Below, piece after piece: positions 18,137 to 25,037 of a stretch of 37,907 nucleotides of DNA. Each line of letters starts with the position of its first letter. The first letter of the stretch is position 1. Position numbers and translations under genes: made by a program. The notes beneath the pieces were generated by a model. That model did not search any database. It saw nothing but the letters and a program-made list of their open reading frames with translations, and was not told where the DNA came from. The DNA comes from a virus, in the IMG/VR virus record IMGVR_UViG_3300037488_000216, positions 1 to 37,907 of that record; one strand, 5' to 3'.

Positions 18137-21100
18137 ATGACCATCTCCAGCCAGACCAGAAAAGCAGGGCCATTCGTAGGAAGTGGATCGACTGGTCCAT
18201 TTGCATTCGCATTTAAAATATTCCAACCGTCCGATATGCTGGTTGTGAAGGTAAACAATACTACGTCAGTTGAAACAACCTTAGTATTAACAACCGATTT
18301 CACCGTATCTTTGAATTTCGACCAGAACTCAAATCCTGGTGGGAATGTAACTCTTGTTGCTCCATTGGCATCTGGATACAACATGGTCATGTCTTCCCAG
18401 ATTCCTTACCTGCAAGAAACAGATCTGACCAACCAGGGTGGATTTTATCCAGAGGTTATTACCAGTTCTCTAGACAATTTAACCATACAAACACAGCAGT
18501 TAAAGGAAGAGGTTGACCGCTCTGCAAAGCTTCCAATTACTTCTACTGAAGATGCTGCTGCCCTGGTGGTTGATATTATTAGATTGGCTGATAGTGCTGC
18601 GAATATTGACATTGTTGCCAATAACATCACTTCAGTTAATACAGATGCAACTTACATCGCCAATATTAATACGGTTGCCGGTGCCATTACCAATGTAAAT
18701 GCTGTTGGTACTAACATCGCCAACGTGAATACTAATGCTACAAATATAGCCAGTATCAATACGAATGCTACTAACATAGTGGCCATTCAAAATGCCGCAG
18801 CCAATGCCGCTGCTGCCGCTGTATCTGCCGGAGCCGCCGCAACTAGCGCAACCAGCGCAAGTAACTCAGCAACGACCGCTACAACTCAAGCAACGAGCGC
18901 AACAAATTCAGCGACAAGTGCCACGGCATCGGCATCTAGCGCGACTTCAAGCGCATCAACAGCAACCGCCCAGGCATCGTCAGCAACGTCTTCTGCATCC
19001 ACCGCAACTACTCAAGCTGGTCTAGCAACCACGCAAGCGAGTAATGCAGCAACATCGGCTACTAATGCCGGAACGTCAGCATCCACTGCTACCACCCAGG
19101 CTGGGATAGCAACGACCCAAGCGACCAATGCAGCGGCATCTGCGGTATCAGCGGCGGCTAGTCTTGCATCGTTCCAGGATACTTACCTCGGGGCTTTCGC
19201 ATCCGATCCTACTTTAGATCCGCATGGTGGGCCTTTAACTGCCGGTGATCTGTACTTCAATACAGTATCTAACAGAGTCAGAGTCTACTCAGGAGCGACC
19301 TGGAGTTATGTAGCACTGGATGCTACAGTTGTAGTAGCTAAAGATGCGGTTACGGGTGATGTAGGAATCAGTGGCAGCTTGGAATTCACAGGCACAGGCA
19401 AAAGAATTACTGGCAACTTCAGTAGCGCAACGATTGCTAACCGCGTGATGTTTCAGACGAGTTCTGCTGGGAGTAATTCGGTCATTTCTGCAATACCTAA
19501 TGGAGCAGCAACGCAAAGTTCTTTTCTTGCGGCAGGAAATTCAAACCCAACAAATGCCAGCTATATTCAAATGCTTGCAAATGGCACAACGGATACACGC
19601 CTCGTATCTACCTATTTTGGCACAGGCACACATCTGCCAATGACCTTCCACACAGGAGGCAGTGAGAAAGTAAGGATAGACACCAGTGGTAACTTACTAT
19701 TAGGGTCTACAAGCGCAACTGGTACAGGAGCATTGCGTGGCTCATACGGAACAGGTGGTATTACTACTAACTTTGCTGCTGGTGATACCGCACTTAATGC
19801 TAATACTACGGGTGCTTTTAATTCAGCAGTGGGTTTTCAATCCCTTTCCTCCAATACAACTGGTTCTAATAACTCAGCGTTTGGTCTGAATGCGCTCTAC
19901 TACAACGTATCTGGTTCTGGTAACGCTGCTCAAGGTTCCTATGCCCTATTCTACAATACTGCCTCAAACAACACTGCTGTTGGCTATCAAGCAATGTTTG
20001 GCGCTAGCGGAACAAGTACGGGTACGGCTAACGCTGCGTTGGGTTATCAAGCGTTGTATGCAAATACAAGTGGCGCTTATAACTCAGCTCTTGGATACCA
20101 AGCGCTCTATTCCAACACAACGGGTAACTACAACTCAGCATTTGGTCAAGGCGCACTTAATGCAAATACTACTGGTATTAGTAACACAGCAATGGGCCTT
20201 CAATCACTTTTTTCAAACGTATCTGCATCAAACAACACAGCAGTTGGCGTAAATTCCCTTTATTACAATACTGCATCAAACAACACAGCAGTTGGATTCG
20301 GCGCAATGCTAGGCGCAAGTGGAACGAGTACGGGAGATGCTAATGCGGCTCTTGGCTATCATGCGTTGTATGCAAATACTACTGGGGCTAACAACTCAGC
20401 ATTTGGCTATGAAACTATGGCCTCAACTACTACTGGTGCTAATAACTCAGCATTTGGGTTGCAAGCACTCTACTCCAACGTATCTGGCTCTCAGAATACT
20501 TCAATTGGTCGGCAGTCTCTTCTCTACAACACAGCATCAAATAACACTGCTGTTGGCTATCAAGCCATGCAGGGCGCTAGTGGAACGAGTACGGGGACGG
20601 GTAACTCTGCGTTGGGTTATGCGGCGTTGGGTTCAAATACAAGTGGCATAAATAACATGGCATTTGGAACACAAGCACTATTCACCAACTCAACTGGTAG
20701 CACTAACACAGCTCTTGGATACGGTGCTGGCTATAGCACTACCGGCTCCAATAACACTGTTATTGGAGGGTATCAAGGAGCTTCAACCCCTATAATGACT
20801 TCGGGTTCTAACTGGACTGTTTTGTCAGATGGTCAGGGCAACGTTAAATTAGCAATAGATACTAATTCTGCTATATGGGCAGTAAATGGACGGCCATTCT
20901 TTAATCAGGCAGCGCCAACAGCAAAGACGGGGGCAGCAACTTTAACTGGGGCTGAACTTCTGACAGGTATCATTACTTACAATGGCATTGCAGCATCTCT
21001 TACAATGCCTCTAGGCTCTGCATTAGATACGGCAATAACTGGAGGGAATCTTCCAGTTGGCTTTGCGTTTGAATTTGTAGTAATTAATCTTGGCGCTGCT

Positions 21101-21232
21101 ACTGCAACAATGGCTGTCAATACTAATGTTACTTTTGTTGGAGTTTTAACAGTATTAGCGTTAGCTTCAGTTCGTTGGAGAGTAAGGAAAACAGCGGCAT
21201 CAACATTCATTGTGTACAGAGTATCTAATTAA
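18137..21232 (+). CDS. Tail fibre protein with coiled-coil stalk and YadA-like repeats
   Basis: This 1031-residue receptor-binding fibre is preceded by AGGAG and an ATG at 18137. Residues 1-120 resemble the virion-anchoring head of T7-type fibres (TRKAGPFVGSGSTGPFAFAF). Residues about 150-335 are almost pure Ala/Ser/Thr/Asn repeats (NINTNATNIA, then SATSASNSAT), a trimeric coiled-coil stalk. Residues about 554-875 hold some twenty copies of a 14-residue unit of the form N-T-T-G-x-x-N-S-A-x-G-x-x-A-L, the left-handed beta-roll of YadA-type adhesin heads. The C-terminal 90 residues (AATLTGAELLTGIITYNG) form a separate globular end seen in other phage tail proteins. No intramolecular chaperone motif was recognised. 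Confidence 0.85.
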   Translation: MTISSQTRKAGPFVGSGSTGPFAFAFKIFQPSDMLVVKVNNTTSVETTLVLTTDFTVSLNFDQNSNPGGNVTLVAPLASGYNMVMSSQIPYLQETDLTNQGGFYPEVITSSLDNLTIQTQQLKEEVDRSAKLPITSTEDAAALVVDIIRLADSAANIDIVANNITSVNTDATYIANINTVAGAITNVNAVGTNIANVNTNATNIASINTNATNIVAIQNAAANAAAAAVSAGAAATSATSASNSATTATTQATSATNSATSATASASSATSSASTATAQASSATSSASTATTQAGLATTQASNAATSATNAGTSASTATTQAGIATTQATNAAASAVSAAASLASFQDTYLGAFASDPTLDPHGGPLTAGDLYFNTVSNRVRVYSGATWSYVALDATVVVAKDAVTGDVGISGSLEFTGTGKRITGNFSSATIANRVMFQTSSAGSNSVISAIPNGAATQSSFLAAGNSNPTNASYIQMLANGTTDTRLVSTYFGTGTHLPMTFHTGGSEKVRIDTSGNLLLGSTSATGTGALRGSYGTGGITTNFAAGDTALNANTTGAFNSAVGFQSLSSNTTGSNNSAFGLNALYYNVSGSGNAAQGSYALFYNTASNNTAVGYQAMFGASGTSTGTANAALGYQALYANTSGAYNSALGYQALYSNTTGNYNSAFGQGALNANTTGISNTAMGLQSLFSNVSASNNTAVGVNSLYYNTASNNTAVGFGAMLGASGTSTGDANAALGYHALYANTTGANNSAFGYETMASTTTGANNSAFGLQALYSNVSGSQNTSIGRQSLLYNTASNNTAVGYQAMQGASGTSTGTGNSALGYAALGSNTSGINNMAFGTQALFTNSTGSTNTALGYGAGYSTTGSNNTVIGGYQGASTPIMTSGSNWTVLSDGQGNVKLAIDTNSAIWAVNGRPFFNQAAPTAKTGAATLTGAELLTGIITYNGIAASLTMPLGSALDTAITGGNLPVGFAFEFVVINLGAATATMAVNTNVTFVGVLTVLALASVRWRVRKTAASTFIVYRVSN
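19800..20760 (+). repeat. Tandem coding repeats of the tail-fibre beta-roll
   Basis: The stretch repeats about every 42 bases at protein level. It contains three longer higher-order copies beginning near 19951, 20261 and 20521, each encoding YNTASNNTAVG...GASGTSTG. The three share long near-identical DNA runs (for example around AGTGGAACGAGTACGGG). Such repeats can gain or lose units by recombination, changing fibre length. This is seen directly as repeat structure; the consequence is inferred. Confidence 0.8.
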
Positions 21233-21244
21233 AAGGGGAATAAA

Positions 21245-21574
21245 ATGACAACAACTTACACATGGTCTGTTCTTAGTATGTCTACGTTGCCAGTAGTAGA
21301 TGGCGAGACTGACGTAGTAGTTAACGCGCAGTGGTTGCTCACTGGTGTAGACGGAGAGACTACTGCTACTATAGGTGGCAACTCTCAATTTGTACTAGAG
21401 CAGGGCGGTGAATTTACTCCCTATGCCGACCTAACTGAAGCTGAAGTAATTGGCTGGATACAGTCAGGGCTAGGTGAGAGTGGTGTATACAGTATGGAGA
21501 TGTGCGTTCAAGGGCAGATTAACTCTATCTTAAACCCTCCTGTTAGTCCCGAAGCTCAACCTTTACCGTGGTGA
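21245..21574 (+). CDS. Conserved small phage protein downstream of the fibre (DUF7936-like)
   Basis: This 109-residue acidic protein begins MTTTYTWSVLSMSTLPVVDG and ends PPVSPEAQPLPW. The TW-x-V...-x-DGETDVV-x-x-x-x-W-x-LTG opening, the FTPYADLTEAEVIGWIQ-x-x-LGE middle and the NPP...PLPW end are a widespread small-protein signature in aquatic phages, next to tail genes. I recall it as DUF7936, with moderate certainty. AAAAGGGG precedes the ATG. The molecular role is unknown, and position suggests a tail accessory or fibre-assembly factor. Confidence 0.72.
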   Translation: MTTTYTWSVLSMSTLPVVDGETDVVVNAQWLLTGVDGETTATIGGNSQFVLEQGGEFTPYADLTEAEVIGWIQSGLGESGVYSMEMCVQGQINSILNPPVSPEAQPLPW

Positions 21575-21579
21575 TATAA

Positions 21580-21738
21580 ATGATTAAGTTAGAACTAAGC
21601 CTTGAACAAATTAACCTAATAATGAATGGTTTGGGCAATATGTCATACACTCATGTATCTGCTCTAATTGACAACATTAGAACTCAGGTTGCTCCTCAAC
21701 TTGAACAGCCTAAACCTGCTGTAGACGATCCAGAATGA
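21580..21738 (+). CDS. Small conserved phage protein of unknown function
   Basis: This 52-residue protein, MIKLELSLEQINLIMNGLGN... , has a short helical pattern and a Pro/Ala/Asp tail. It starts 5 bases after the previous gene. Its stop (TGA 21736-21738) overlaps the next start as ATGA, so translation is coupled. The 'LSLEQ-x-N-x-I-x-x-x-L' pattern is familiar from small proteins that follow the preceding gene family in other phages. No function can be stated. Confidence 0.65.
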   Translation: MIKLELSLEQINLIMNGLGNMSYTHVSALIDNIRTQVAPQLEQPKPAVDDPE

Positions 21739-21878
21739 AGAAGCTAGTTAAGAAGATAGACGAGAATATCATTGCGGTTGACTCCACCGTAGATCATGCA
21801 CTTGACCTTATCAAGAACTCGAAGCGTAGTATAATAATTATTATCTTAATCGTTGGTCTAATTATTTGGATGGTGTAA
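21735..21878 (+). CDS. Small membrane protein at the head of the lysis cassette
   Basis: This 47-residue protein has a charged N-terminal half (MKKLVKKIDENIIAVDSTVD) and a C-terminal membrane segment (IIIIILIVGLIIWMV) ending right at the stop. It starts within ATGA shared with the previous gene and ends directly before the next ATG. The topology, N-terminus in the cytoplasm with a tail anchor, and the adjacency to holin and endolysin suggest a lysis-timing or antiholin-like role. That role is inferred from position only. Confidence 0.65.
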   Translation: MKKLVKKIDENIIAVDSTVDHALDLIKNSKRSIIIIILIVGLIIWMV

Positions 21879-22133
21879 ATGGACGGTCAGATGATAATCA
21901 ATCTGTTGGTTGGCAGCGGGCTGGGTGTACTAGGCTGGTTCGCTCGACAACTCTGGGATGCAGTGGAACGATTAAAGTCTGACGTTAAGGATATCGAGAT
22001 CTGCCTACCTTCCAACTATGTTCGTAAACAGGATATGTCAGATCTTAAACACGACATGGAAGCCAGGTTCGATAAATTAGAATTAATGCTGGCTAGAATT
22101 TTCGAGAAGCTTGACCAGAAGCAAGACAAGTGA
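21879..22133 (+). CDS. Membrane-anchored coiled-coil protein of the lysis cassette
   Basis: This 84-residue protein has one N-terminal hydrophobic helix (MIINLLVGSGLGVLGWFARQ) and a charged, heptad-like remainder ending IFEKLDQKQDK. The pattern of one membrane helix, a W-x-A-V-x-x-L region and N-Y-V-R-K-x-D is common in phage proteins beside holins, and some are annotated as holin or antiholin. It abuts the previous stop with no gap, and its stop overlaps the GTG start of the next gene. I call it a lysis accessory rather than the main holin. Confidence 0.62.
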   Translation: MDGQMIINLLVGSGLGVLGWFARQLWDAVERLKSDVKDIEICLPSNYVRKQDMSDLKHDMEARFDKLELMLARIFEKLDQKQDK

Positions 22134-22321
22134 AACGTGCTATACATTCGAAGACTCTTTGGCTAAATGGATCTATAGTCCTTTTGCTAGGTCTTATTGA
22201 GTTGGCTGCGGCCACCTTCTCTGTGTACCTCCCTCCGATAGCGTATTCAATATTAATATTTATCTCCGGTGCAGGTAACATGGCCCTACGATGTTATACC
22301 AATCAGCAGTTGGTCAAATGA
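22130..22321 (+). CDS. Holin
   Basis: This 63-residue protein has two hydrophobic helices (about residues 13-33 and 36-54) separated by a short Pro-containing turn (VYLPPIAYS). A K-S-K-T-x-W-x-N-x-like start is typical of small two-helix phage holins that open the inner membrane for the endolysin. Translation starts at GTG 22130, which overlaps the preceding TGA. Its own TGA overlaps the endolysin ATG at 22318 (ATGA). Holin, endolysin and spanins in order make the call firm despite weak sequence conservation. Confidence 0.75.
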   Translation: MKRAIHSKTLWLNGSIVLLLGLIELAAATFSVYLPPIAYSILIFISGAGNMALRCYTNQQLVK

Positions 22322-22725
22322 TAATCCTCAAAGACTACTTCAATAATAAGATTGCGGAAGTAACTCCGGCCATAAGTCTCAACGGTCTCGACCTTCTGTA
22401 CAAAGTTAATCGGTTACTCGCAGACTATGTCACTAAGGGTAACGTGTTGAGAGTCAGCCCAAAGACCGGGTGCCTGATCTCCGGCAATAAGGATGGGGAT
22501 GGGGGATGGCGGCTCCCTACCTCTTTGACCGGATCATCTAAGTCTGCCCACAAACAGGGGATGGCTGTAGATATCTACGACCCGCAGAACAAATTAGATG
22601 ACTACTTGACCGACGAGATACTAACTAAGTTTGATTTGTATCGCGAGGCACCGGAGTCTACCCTGGGATGGTGTCATCTTGGAACCAGGATACCAGGATC
22701 TGGTCATCGCACGTTCAAACCTTAA
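22318..22725 (+). CDS. Endolysin, M15-type L,D/D,D-peptidase
   Basis: This 135-residue zinc peptidase should cut peptide cross-links of peptidoglycan. The motif SAHKQGMAVD at residues 76-85 supplies zinc ligands H78 and D85. GWCHLG at 117-122 supplies H120, with the catalytic acid probably E110 or E113. I place the start at ATG 22318, in ATGA overlap with the holin stop, rather than the in-frame ATG at 22291 inside the holin gene. It has no signal sequence, consistent with release through the holin. Length and motif spacing fit the small phage VanY/M15 family. Confidence 0.85.
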   Translation: MIILKDYFNNKIAEVTPAISLNGLDLLYKVNRLLADYVTKGNVLRVSPKTGCLISGNKDGDGGWRLPTSLTGSSKSAHKQGMAVDIYDPQNKLDDYLTDEILTKFDLYREAPESTLGWCHLGTRIPGSGHRTFKP

Positions 22726-23207
22726 TGCCATTCCTAATTCCAATCGCAGCCAAAATATCAATCGCCCTAACGCTCGTCATTGCGTTATTTTCATCCGGCC
22801 TATACGTTGGTAACCGTTTAGGAATATCGTCGTGCCAAGAGGCTGTAATCGAGTCGCAGAGGCACGGCCTTGAGGTCAGTGCAAAACAGTCTCAAATATC
22901 AGACTCAGTCACCACAAAATACGTTGATCGTATAAAAATTGTGCAGGGCAGGACTCGGGAAATAATCAAGGAGATTAAAGTCTATGTTAAAGATGATGCT
23001 GATACTTATCTGCCTGGTGGCTTCCGGATGCTCCACGATCTCGCCATCTATGACCCCGGCAACTCCAGTGGAACTGTTGATGAGACCCCCGTTAAAACTC
23101 AAGACTTTGCCGAAACAGTTGTCAGAAATTACGGTATCTGCCAAGAAAATTCACAAACCCTCGAAGCCCTTCAAGACTTTGTTAGACAGCAAGCAGCCGT
23201 TAGATGA
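22725..23207 (+). CDS. Rz: i-spanin (Rz-like)
   Basis: This 160-residue protein has an N-terminal membrane anchor (IPIAAKISIALTLVIALFSS) and a charged periplasmic part with heptad character (EAVIESQRHGLEVSAKQSQI). That is the architecture of the inner-membrane spanin that joins Rz1 to fuse the two membranes. Its ATG at 22725 overlaps the endolysin stop by one base (TAATG). The open frame extends upstream to 22668, but that part lies inside the endolysin gene. The Rz1 gene is nested within it in another frame, which supports the call. Confidence 0.8.
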   Translation: MPFLIPIAAKISIALTLVIALFSSGLYVGNRLGISSCQEAVIESQRHGLEVSAKQSQISDSVTTKYVDRIKIVQGRTREIIKEIKVYVKDDADTYLPGGFRMLHDLAIYDPGNSSGTVDETPVKTQDFAETVVRNYGICQENSQTLEALQDFVRQQAAVR

Positions 23208-23214
23208 CGAGTAA
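22984..23214 (+). CDS. Rz1: o-spanin lipoprotein (Rz1-like), nested in Rz
   Basis: This 76-residue lipoprotein precursor has the short signal MLKMMLILICLVASGC with a lipobox ending at C16, so the mature outer-membrane lipoprotein would start CSTISPSM. It is Pro-rich as expected (TPATPVELLMRPPLK). AAGGAG lies about 9 bases before the ATG. It is read in a different frame within the 3' half of Rz and ends 7 bases beyond it, the classic overlapping spanin arrangement. An ATG at 22993 is an alternative start that keeps the lipobox. Confidence 0.82.
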   Translation: MLKMMLILICLVASGCSTISPSMTPATPVELLMRPPLKLKTLPKQLSEITVSAKKIHKPSKPFKTLLDSKQPLDDE

Positions 23215-23221
23215 TGCTCTA

Positions 23222-23255
23222 TTTATACCTGTTTTGGGATATAGATAGGTATAAA
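23222..23255. terminator. Inverted repeat between convergent operons, possible bidirectional terminator
   Basis: TTTATACCT (23222-23230) and AGGTATAAA (23247-23255) are a perfect 9-base inverted repeat with a 16-base loop. They lie in the only gap between the plus-strand late operon and the minus-strand early operon. The stem is AT-rich and lacks a strong T-run, so it is a weak terminator candidate. A protein-binding dyad is an alternative. Confidence 0.45.
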
Positions 23256-23263
23256 GTACAGAT

Positions 23264-23641
23264 CTATTTGTAATATGCGTGTTGGCCGCAGATTGTAACC
23301 AGCTTCAACTTGCTCCAACTCTTTGGCTTCTCGATCCACGTTGCGTGGAAGTGGGTGGCTTCAAACTTCCCGTTACCGTAGATGGCCATTCTTGCTGATC
23401 GCTCTGCCTGTAGCCATTCTCTGCTCTGAACATTGGGCCGATACTCAGACTTGAGAACTCCTCCATACATCTTCTCCGGCACCCACGAGAACTGCGCCGG
23501 TGACAGGACTACCTTTGCTATATCGCCATCTGGACCAAGCCGATTTAACACTACCTGGGCGGTCTTAACCTGACAATGCTCAGGCTCACCTCTTGATTCG
23601 TAGAATGTCACCAGGGTCAGCCAGATAAGTAGTTCAGTCAT
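23264..23641 (-). CDS. SleB-like cell-wall hydrolase
   Basis: This 125-residue protein carries the pattern of the SleB/CwlJ hydrolase family: FYESRGEP near residue 13 (with the catalytic Glu), then TAQVVLNRLG, a PAQFSW segment and a closing THFHATW. It would cleave the glycan strand of peptidoglycan. Oddly, it is on the minus strand at the far end of the early operon, separate from the M15 endolysin cassette. It has no clear ribosome binding site and its start overlaps the previous stop by 8 bases, so it probably depends on translational coupling. Possible roles are a second lysin or an early wall-acting enzyme. Confidence 0.75.
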   Translation of the reverse strand: MTELLIWLTLVTFYESRGEPEHCQVKTAQVVLNRLGPDGDIAKVVLSPAQFSWVPEKMYGGVLKSEYRPNVQSREWLQAERSARMAIYGNGKFEATHFHATWIEKPKSWSKLKLVTICGQHAYYK

Positions 23642-23861
23642 TTGTATGTTTATTTCGTGATTCCATTAAGATTTTGTATAGCTTTCTTTCTCCGTCAATT
23701 CTTTTACCTTTTAACAAATGCTCTTGATATTTCAACGCTTGGCGCATAAATGTTAATTCCCTTCTAGCAATGAATAATTTTTCAGCAAGCACTCTTGAAT
23801 CGGTTGTGGTTTCCAGAATGGCATTGACTGCTTGCTCTCTATTCTCTGTCTCATTATCCAC
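23634..23861 (-). CDS. Hypothetical helical protein with strong internal ribosome binding site
   Basis: This 75-residue charged helical protein begins at GTG 23861 (V/M-DNETENREQAVNAILETT). AAAGGAGG lies 7 bases upstream, the strongest match to the anti-Shine-Dalgarno sequence in this operon. Its first 109 bases overlap the 3' end of the TGT-like gene in another frame, an unusually long overlap. The strong site argues that the gene is real. It has no recognisable domain. The regularly charged sequence (ARRELTFMRQALKYQEHLLK) suggests one or two helices or a coiled coil. Confidence 0.68.
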   Translation of the reverse strand: MDNETENREQAVNAILETTTDSRVLAEKLFIARRELTFMRQALKYQEHLLKGKRIDGERKLYKILMESRNKHTND

Positions 23862-24523
23862 GCCCTAGCCTCCTTTGTCGGTGGCGTATAAGTACCTTTC
23901 CACGCCGAATCTATCCCTATATTTTTTGCAATATTCGTACTATCTGCACTTGCAAACGGAAGTCTTGAAAATACATCTGGGTCAAGCATACGAAGCCCAT
24001 GCAGTTTGCATATTGGGTTCCCAGACTTGTCGCAGATGGAATTCATAGCCTCAGCGATTCTAACCCACCACAAAGAATTCCCAATTGCAGAGAAATTTCC
24101 ACTTGAACCCAAACAAACTCTGGGCCAACGGGAAGCCAGTGACTGTAACCTTTCTATGGACTCATGTAAGTGCCAAACAGGTGACCCAATCCATTTATTC
24201 TTTGCATCTTGCCAGGGCCACTCCTCAATAAGAGCATCATTCATCTCCTCAGTCCCATCAATAATGTCAGGAATTACAGCAAAATCAAAATTAGGAATTC
24301 TATGTAACTTCGCTACCCATTCGTAATATCTATTCCAATCGGTTACAGGCTCCCCGCTTCGCCAAGCAGAAAATGCTCCATTGTCAACCGCAAAACTTTG
24401 ACAAACTTCAACGGCTACAGACAATTGGTGCGGGTCACGAAAACTTACAAAAGCATGACCGCCGGAAATTGCTTGCGCGGCAGCCGTTGATGGATTAATT
24501 GGCAAACCGTGATAATGAATCAT
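23753..24523 (-). CDS. TGT-superfamily protein, possible 7-deazaguanine DNA transglycosylase (DpdA-like)
   Basis: This 256-residue protein shows a set of motifs that line up with the TIM-barrel base-exchange enzymes. VDNGAFSAW (D47) matches the general-base motif DSGGFQ of tRNA-guanine transglycosylase. IPDIIDG (D86) follows. LGSSG at 139-142 fits the substrate loop. HGLRMLDPDVFSRLPFASADS (ending at D194-S195) matches the strand carrying the nucleophilic Asp before PTR. In phages such proteins (DpdA) put preQ0-type bases into DNA, protecting it from restriction. No preQ0 synthesis genes are visible, so the base would come from the host. The zinc-binding Cys set of bacterial TGT is absent. The ATG forms ATGA with the preceding small gene. 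Fold fairly likely; substrate inferred. Confidence 0.6.
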   Translation of the reverse strand: MIHYHGLPINPSTAAAQAISGGHAFVSFRDPHQLSVAVEVCQSFAVDNGAFSAWRSGEPVTDWNRYYEWVAKLHRIPNFDFAVIPDIIDGTEEMNDALIEEWPWQDAKNKWIGSPVWHLHESIERLQSLASRWPRVCLGSSGNFSAIGNSLWWVRIAEAMNSICDKSGNPICKLHGLRMLDPDVFSRLPFASADSTNIAKNIGIDSAWKGTYTPPTKEARAWIMRQRIESKQSMPFWKPQPIQECLLKNYSLLEGN

Positions 24524-24642
24524 TTATTTCCCCAACACTTCCAGCATAAATATACTGCGCGAGGAGGTACGCAATACAATAACTCTGCTTGTAATTTGCA
24601 GATGGCGCAAATCTTTTGACAATATGGATGCGTTTTAATCAA
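24520..24642 (-). CDS. 40-residue zinc-ribbon peptide, TTG start
   Basis: This short frame starts TTG 24642 with AGGAG 6 bases upstream, at the end of the preceding gene. It encodes a 40-residue Cys-rich protein with CAIC at 12-15 and CWKC at 33-36, two knuckles spaced as in a zinc ribbon, plus C8 and C24. Its TGA overlaps the ATG of the TGT-like gene (ATGA), a coupling arrangement used throughout this operon. Start signal, Cys spacing and coupling together support a real gene despite its size. It might be a partner or nucleic-acid adaptor of the transglycosylase next door, by position only. Confidence 0.7.
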   Translation of the reverse strand: MIKTHPYCQKICAICKLQAELLYCVPPRAVYLCWKCWGNK

Positions 24643-24654
24643 AACTTTCTCCTA

Positions 24655-24843
24655 TTACACGCCATCATCCGATTCTTTACACCAATTATCGAACTCCTCT
24701 TTATCGGCTTGCCTGTAATGCCCTAGCACATCTCTTAACTCTGACTCAAGAGAATCTAGCAGATCATCCCAACCATCAGCGTGACCTGTTGCCAGATCAA
24801 ACGTACCCATGATTCTGATCAACCGTTCTTTTGGATCACTCAT
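24655..24843 (-). CDS. Small acidic hypothetical protein
   Basis: This 62-residue acidic protein begins MSDPKERLIRIMGTFDLATG and ends WCKESDDGV. It contains two likely amphipathic helices (WDDLLDSLESELRDVLGHYR). The ATG at 24843 has only a weak upstream GAGAA. The ribosome binding site of the next gene overlaps the bases after its stop. No family is recognised. Small acidic early proteins of phages often bind and inhibit host factors, but nothing here shows that directly. Confidence 0.62.
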   Translation of the reverse strand: MSDPKERLIRIMGTFDLATGHADGWDDLLDSLESELRDVLGHYRQADKEEFDNWCKESDDGV

Positions 24844-24852
24844 GTGTTCTCA

Positions 24853-24975
24853 TTACAATATCAATCCTATTAAATAACATATGATCACCATGATCACCAC
24901 CACCGGGGTGATGGCCAGGAATATCATCAACGCTTCATGGTGCGAGAACCGGTGCTTCCATTTATTTTTAATCAT
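24853..24975 (-). CDS. 40-residue single-pass membrane protein
   Basis: A short gene fills most of the gap after SSB: 40 residues, basic/aromatic N-terminus (MIKNKWKHRFSHHE) followed by a 26-residue hydrophobic segment (LMIFLAITPVVVIM, continuing to LIGLIL) to the end. GGAG lies 7 bases before the ATG at 24975. An in-frame upstream ATG at 25005 would add ten residues (MCGSKTTEQR) but has a poorer binding site. The positive-inside pattern predicts an N-terminus in the cytoplasm. Function unknown. Confidence 0.62.
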   Translation of the reverse strand: MIKNKWKHRFSHHEALMIFLAITPVVVIMVIICYLIGLIL

Positions 24976-25037
24976 TCTTTGCTCCGTAGTTTTAGAACCG
25001 CACATGGCACCCACTGAATGCCGGTTATAGTACAGTT

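Noticed and set aside
19890-20651. Two plus-strand frames (120 and 110 codons) inside the fibre repeats
   Set aside because: They are frame shadows of the Asn/Thr/Ala repeats with no ribosome binding site.
18137-21232. Diversity-generating retroelement (variable tail protein as in BPP-1)
   Set aside because: There is no reverse transcriptase, no template/variable repeat pair and no C-type-lectin end; the repeats are structural beta-roll units.
24006-24326. 106-codon plus-strand frame opposite the TGT-like gene
   Set aside because: It lies in antisense to a gene with clear motifs and has neither a binding site nor a promoter.
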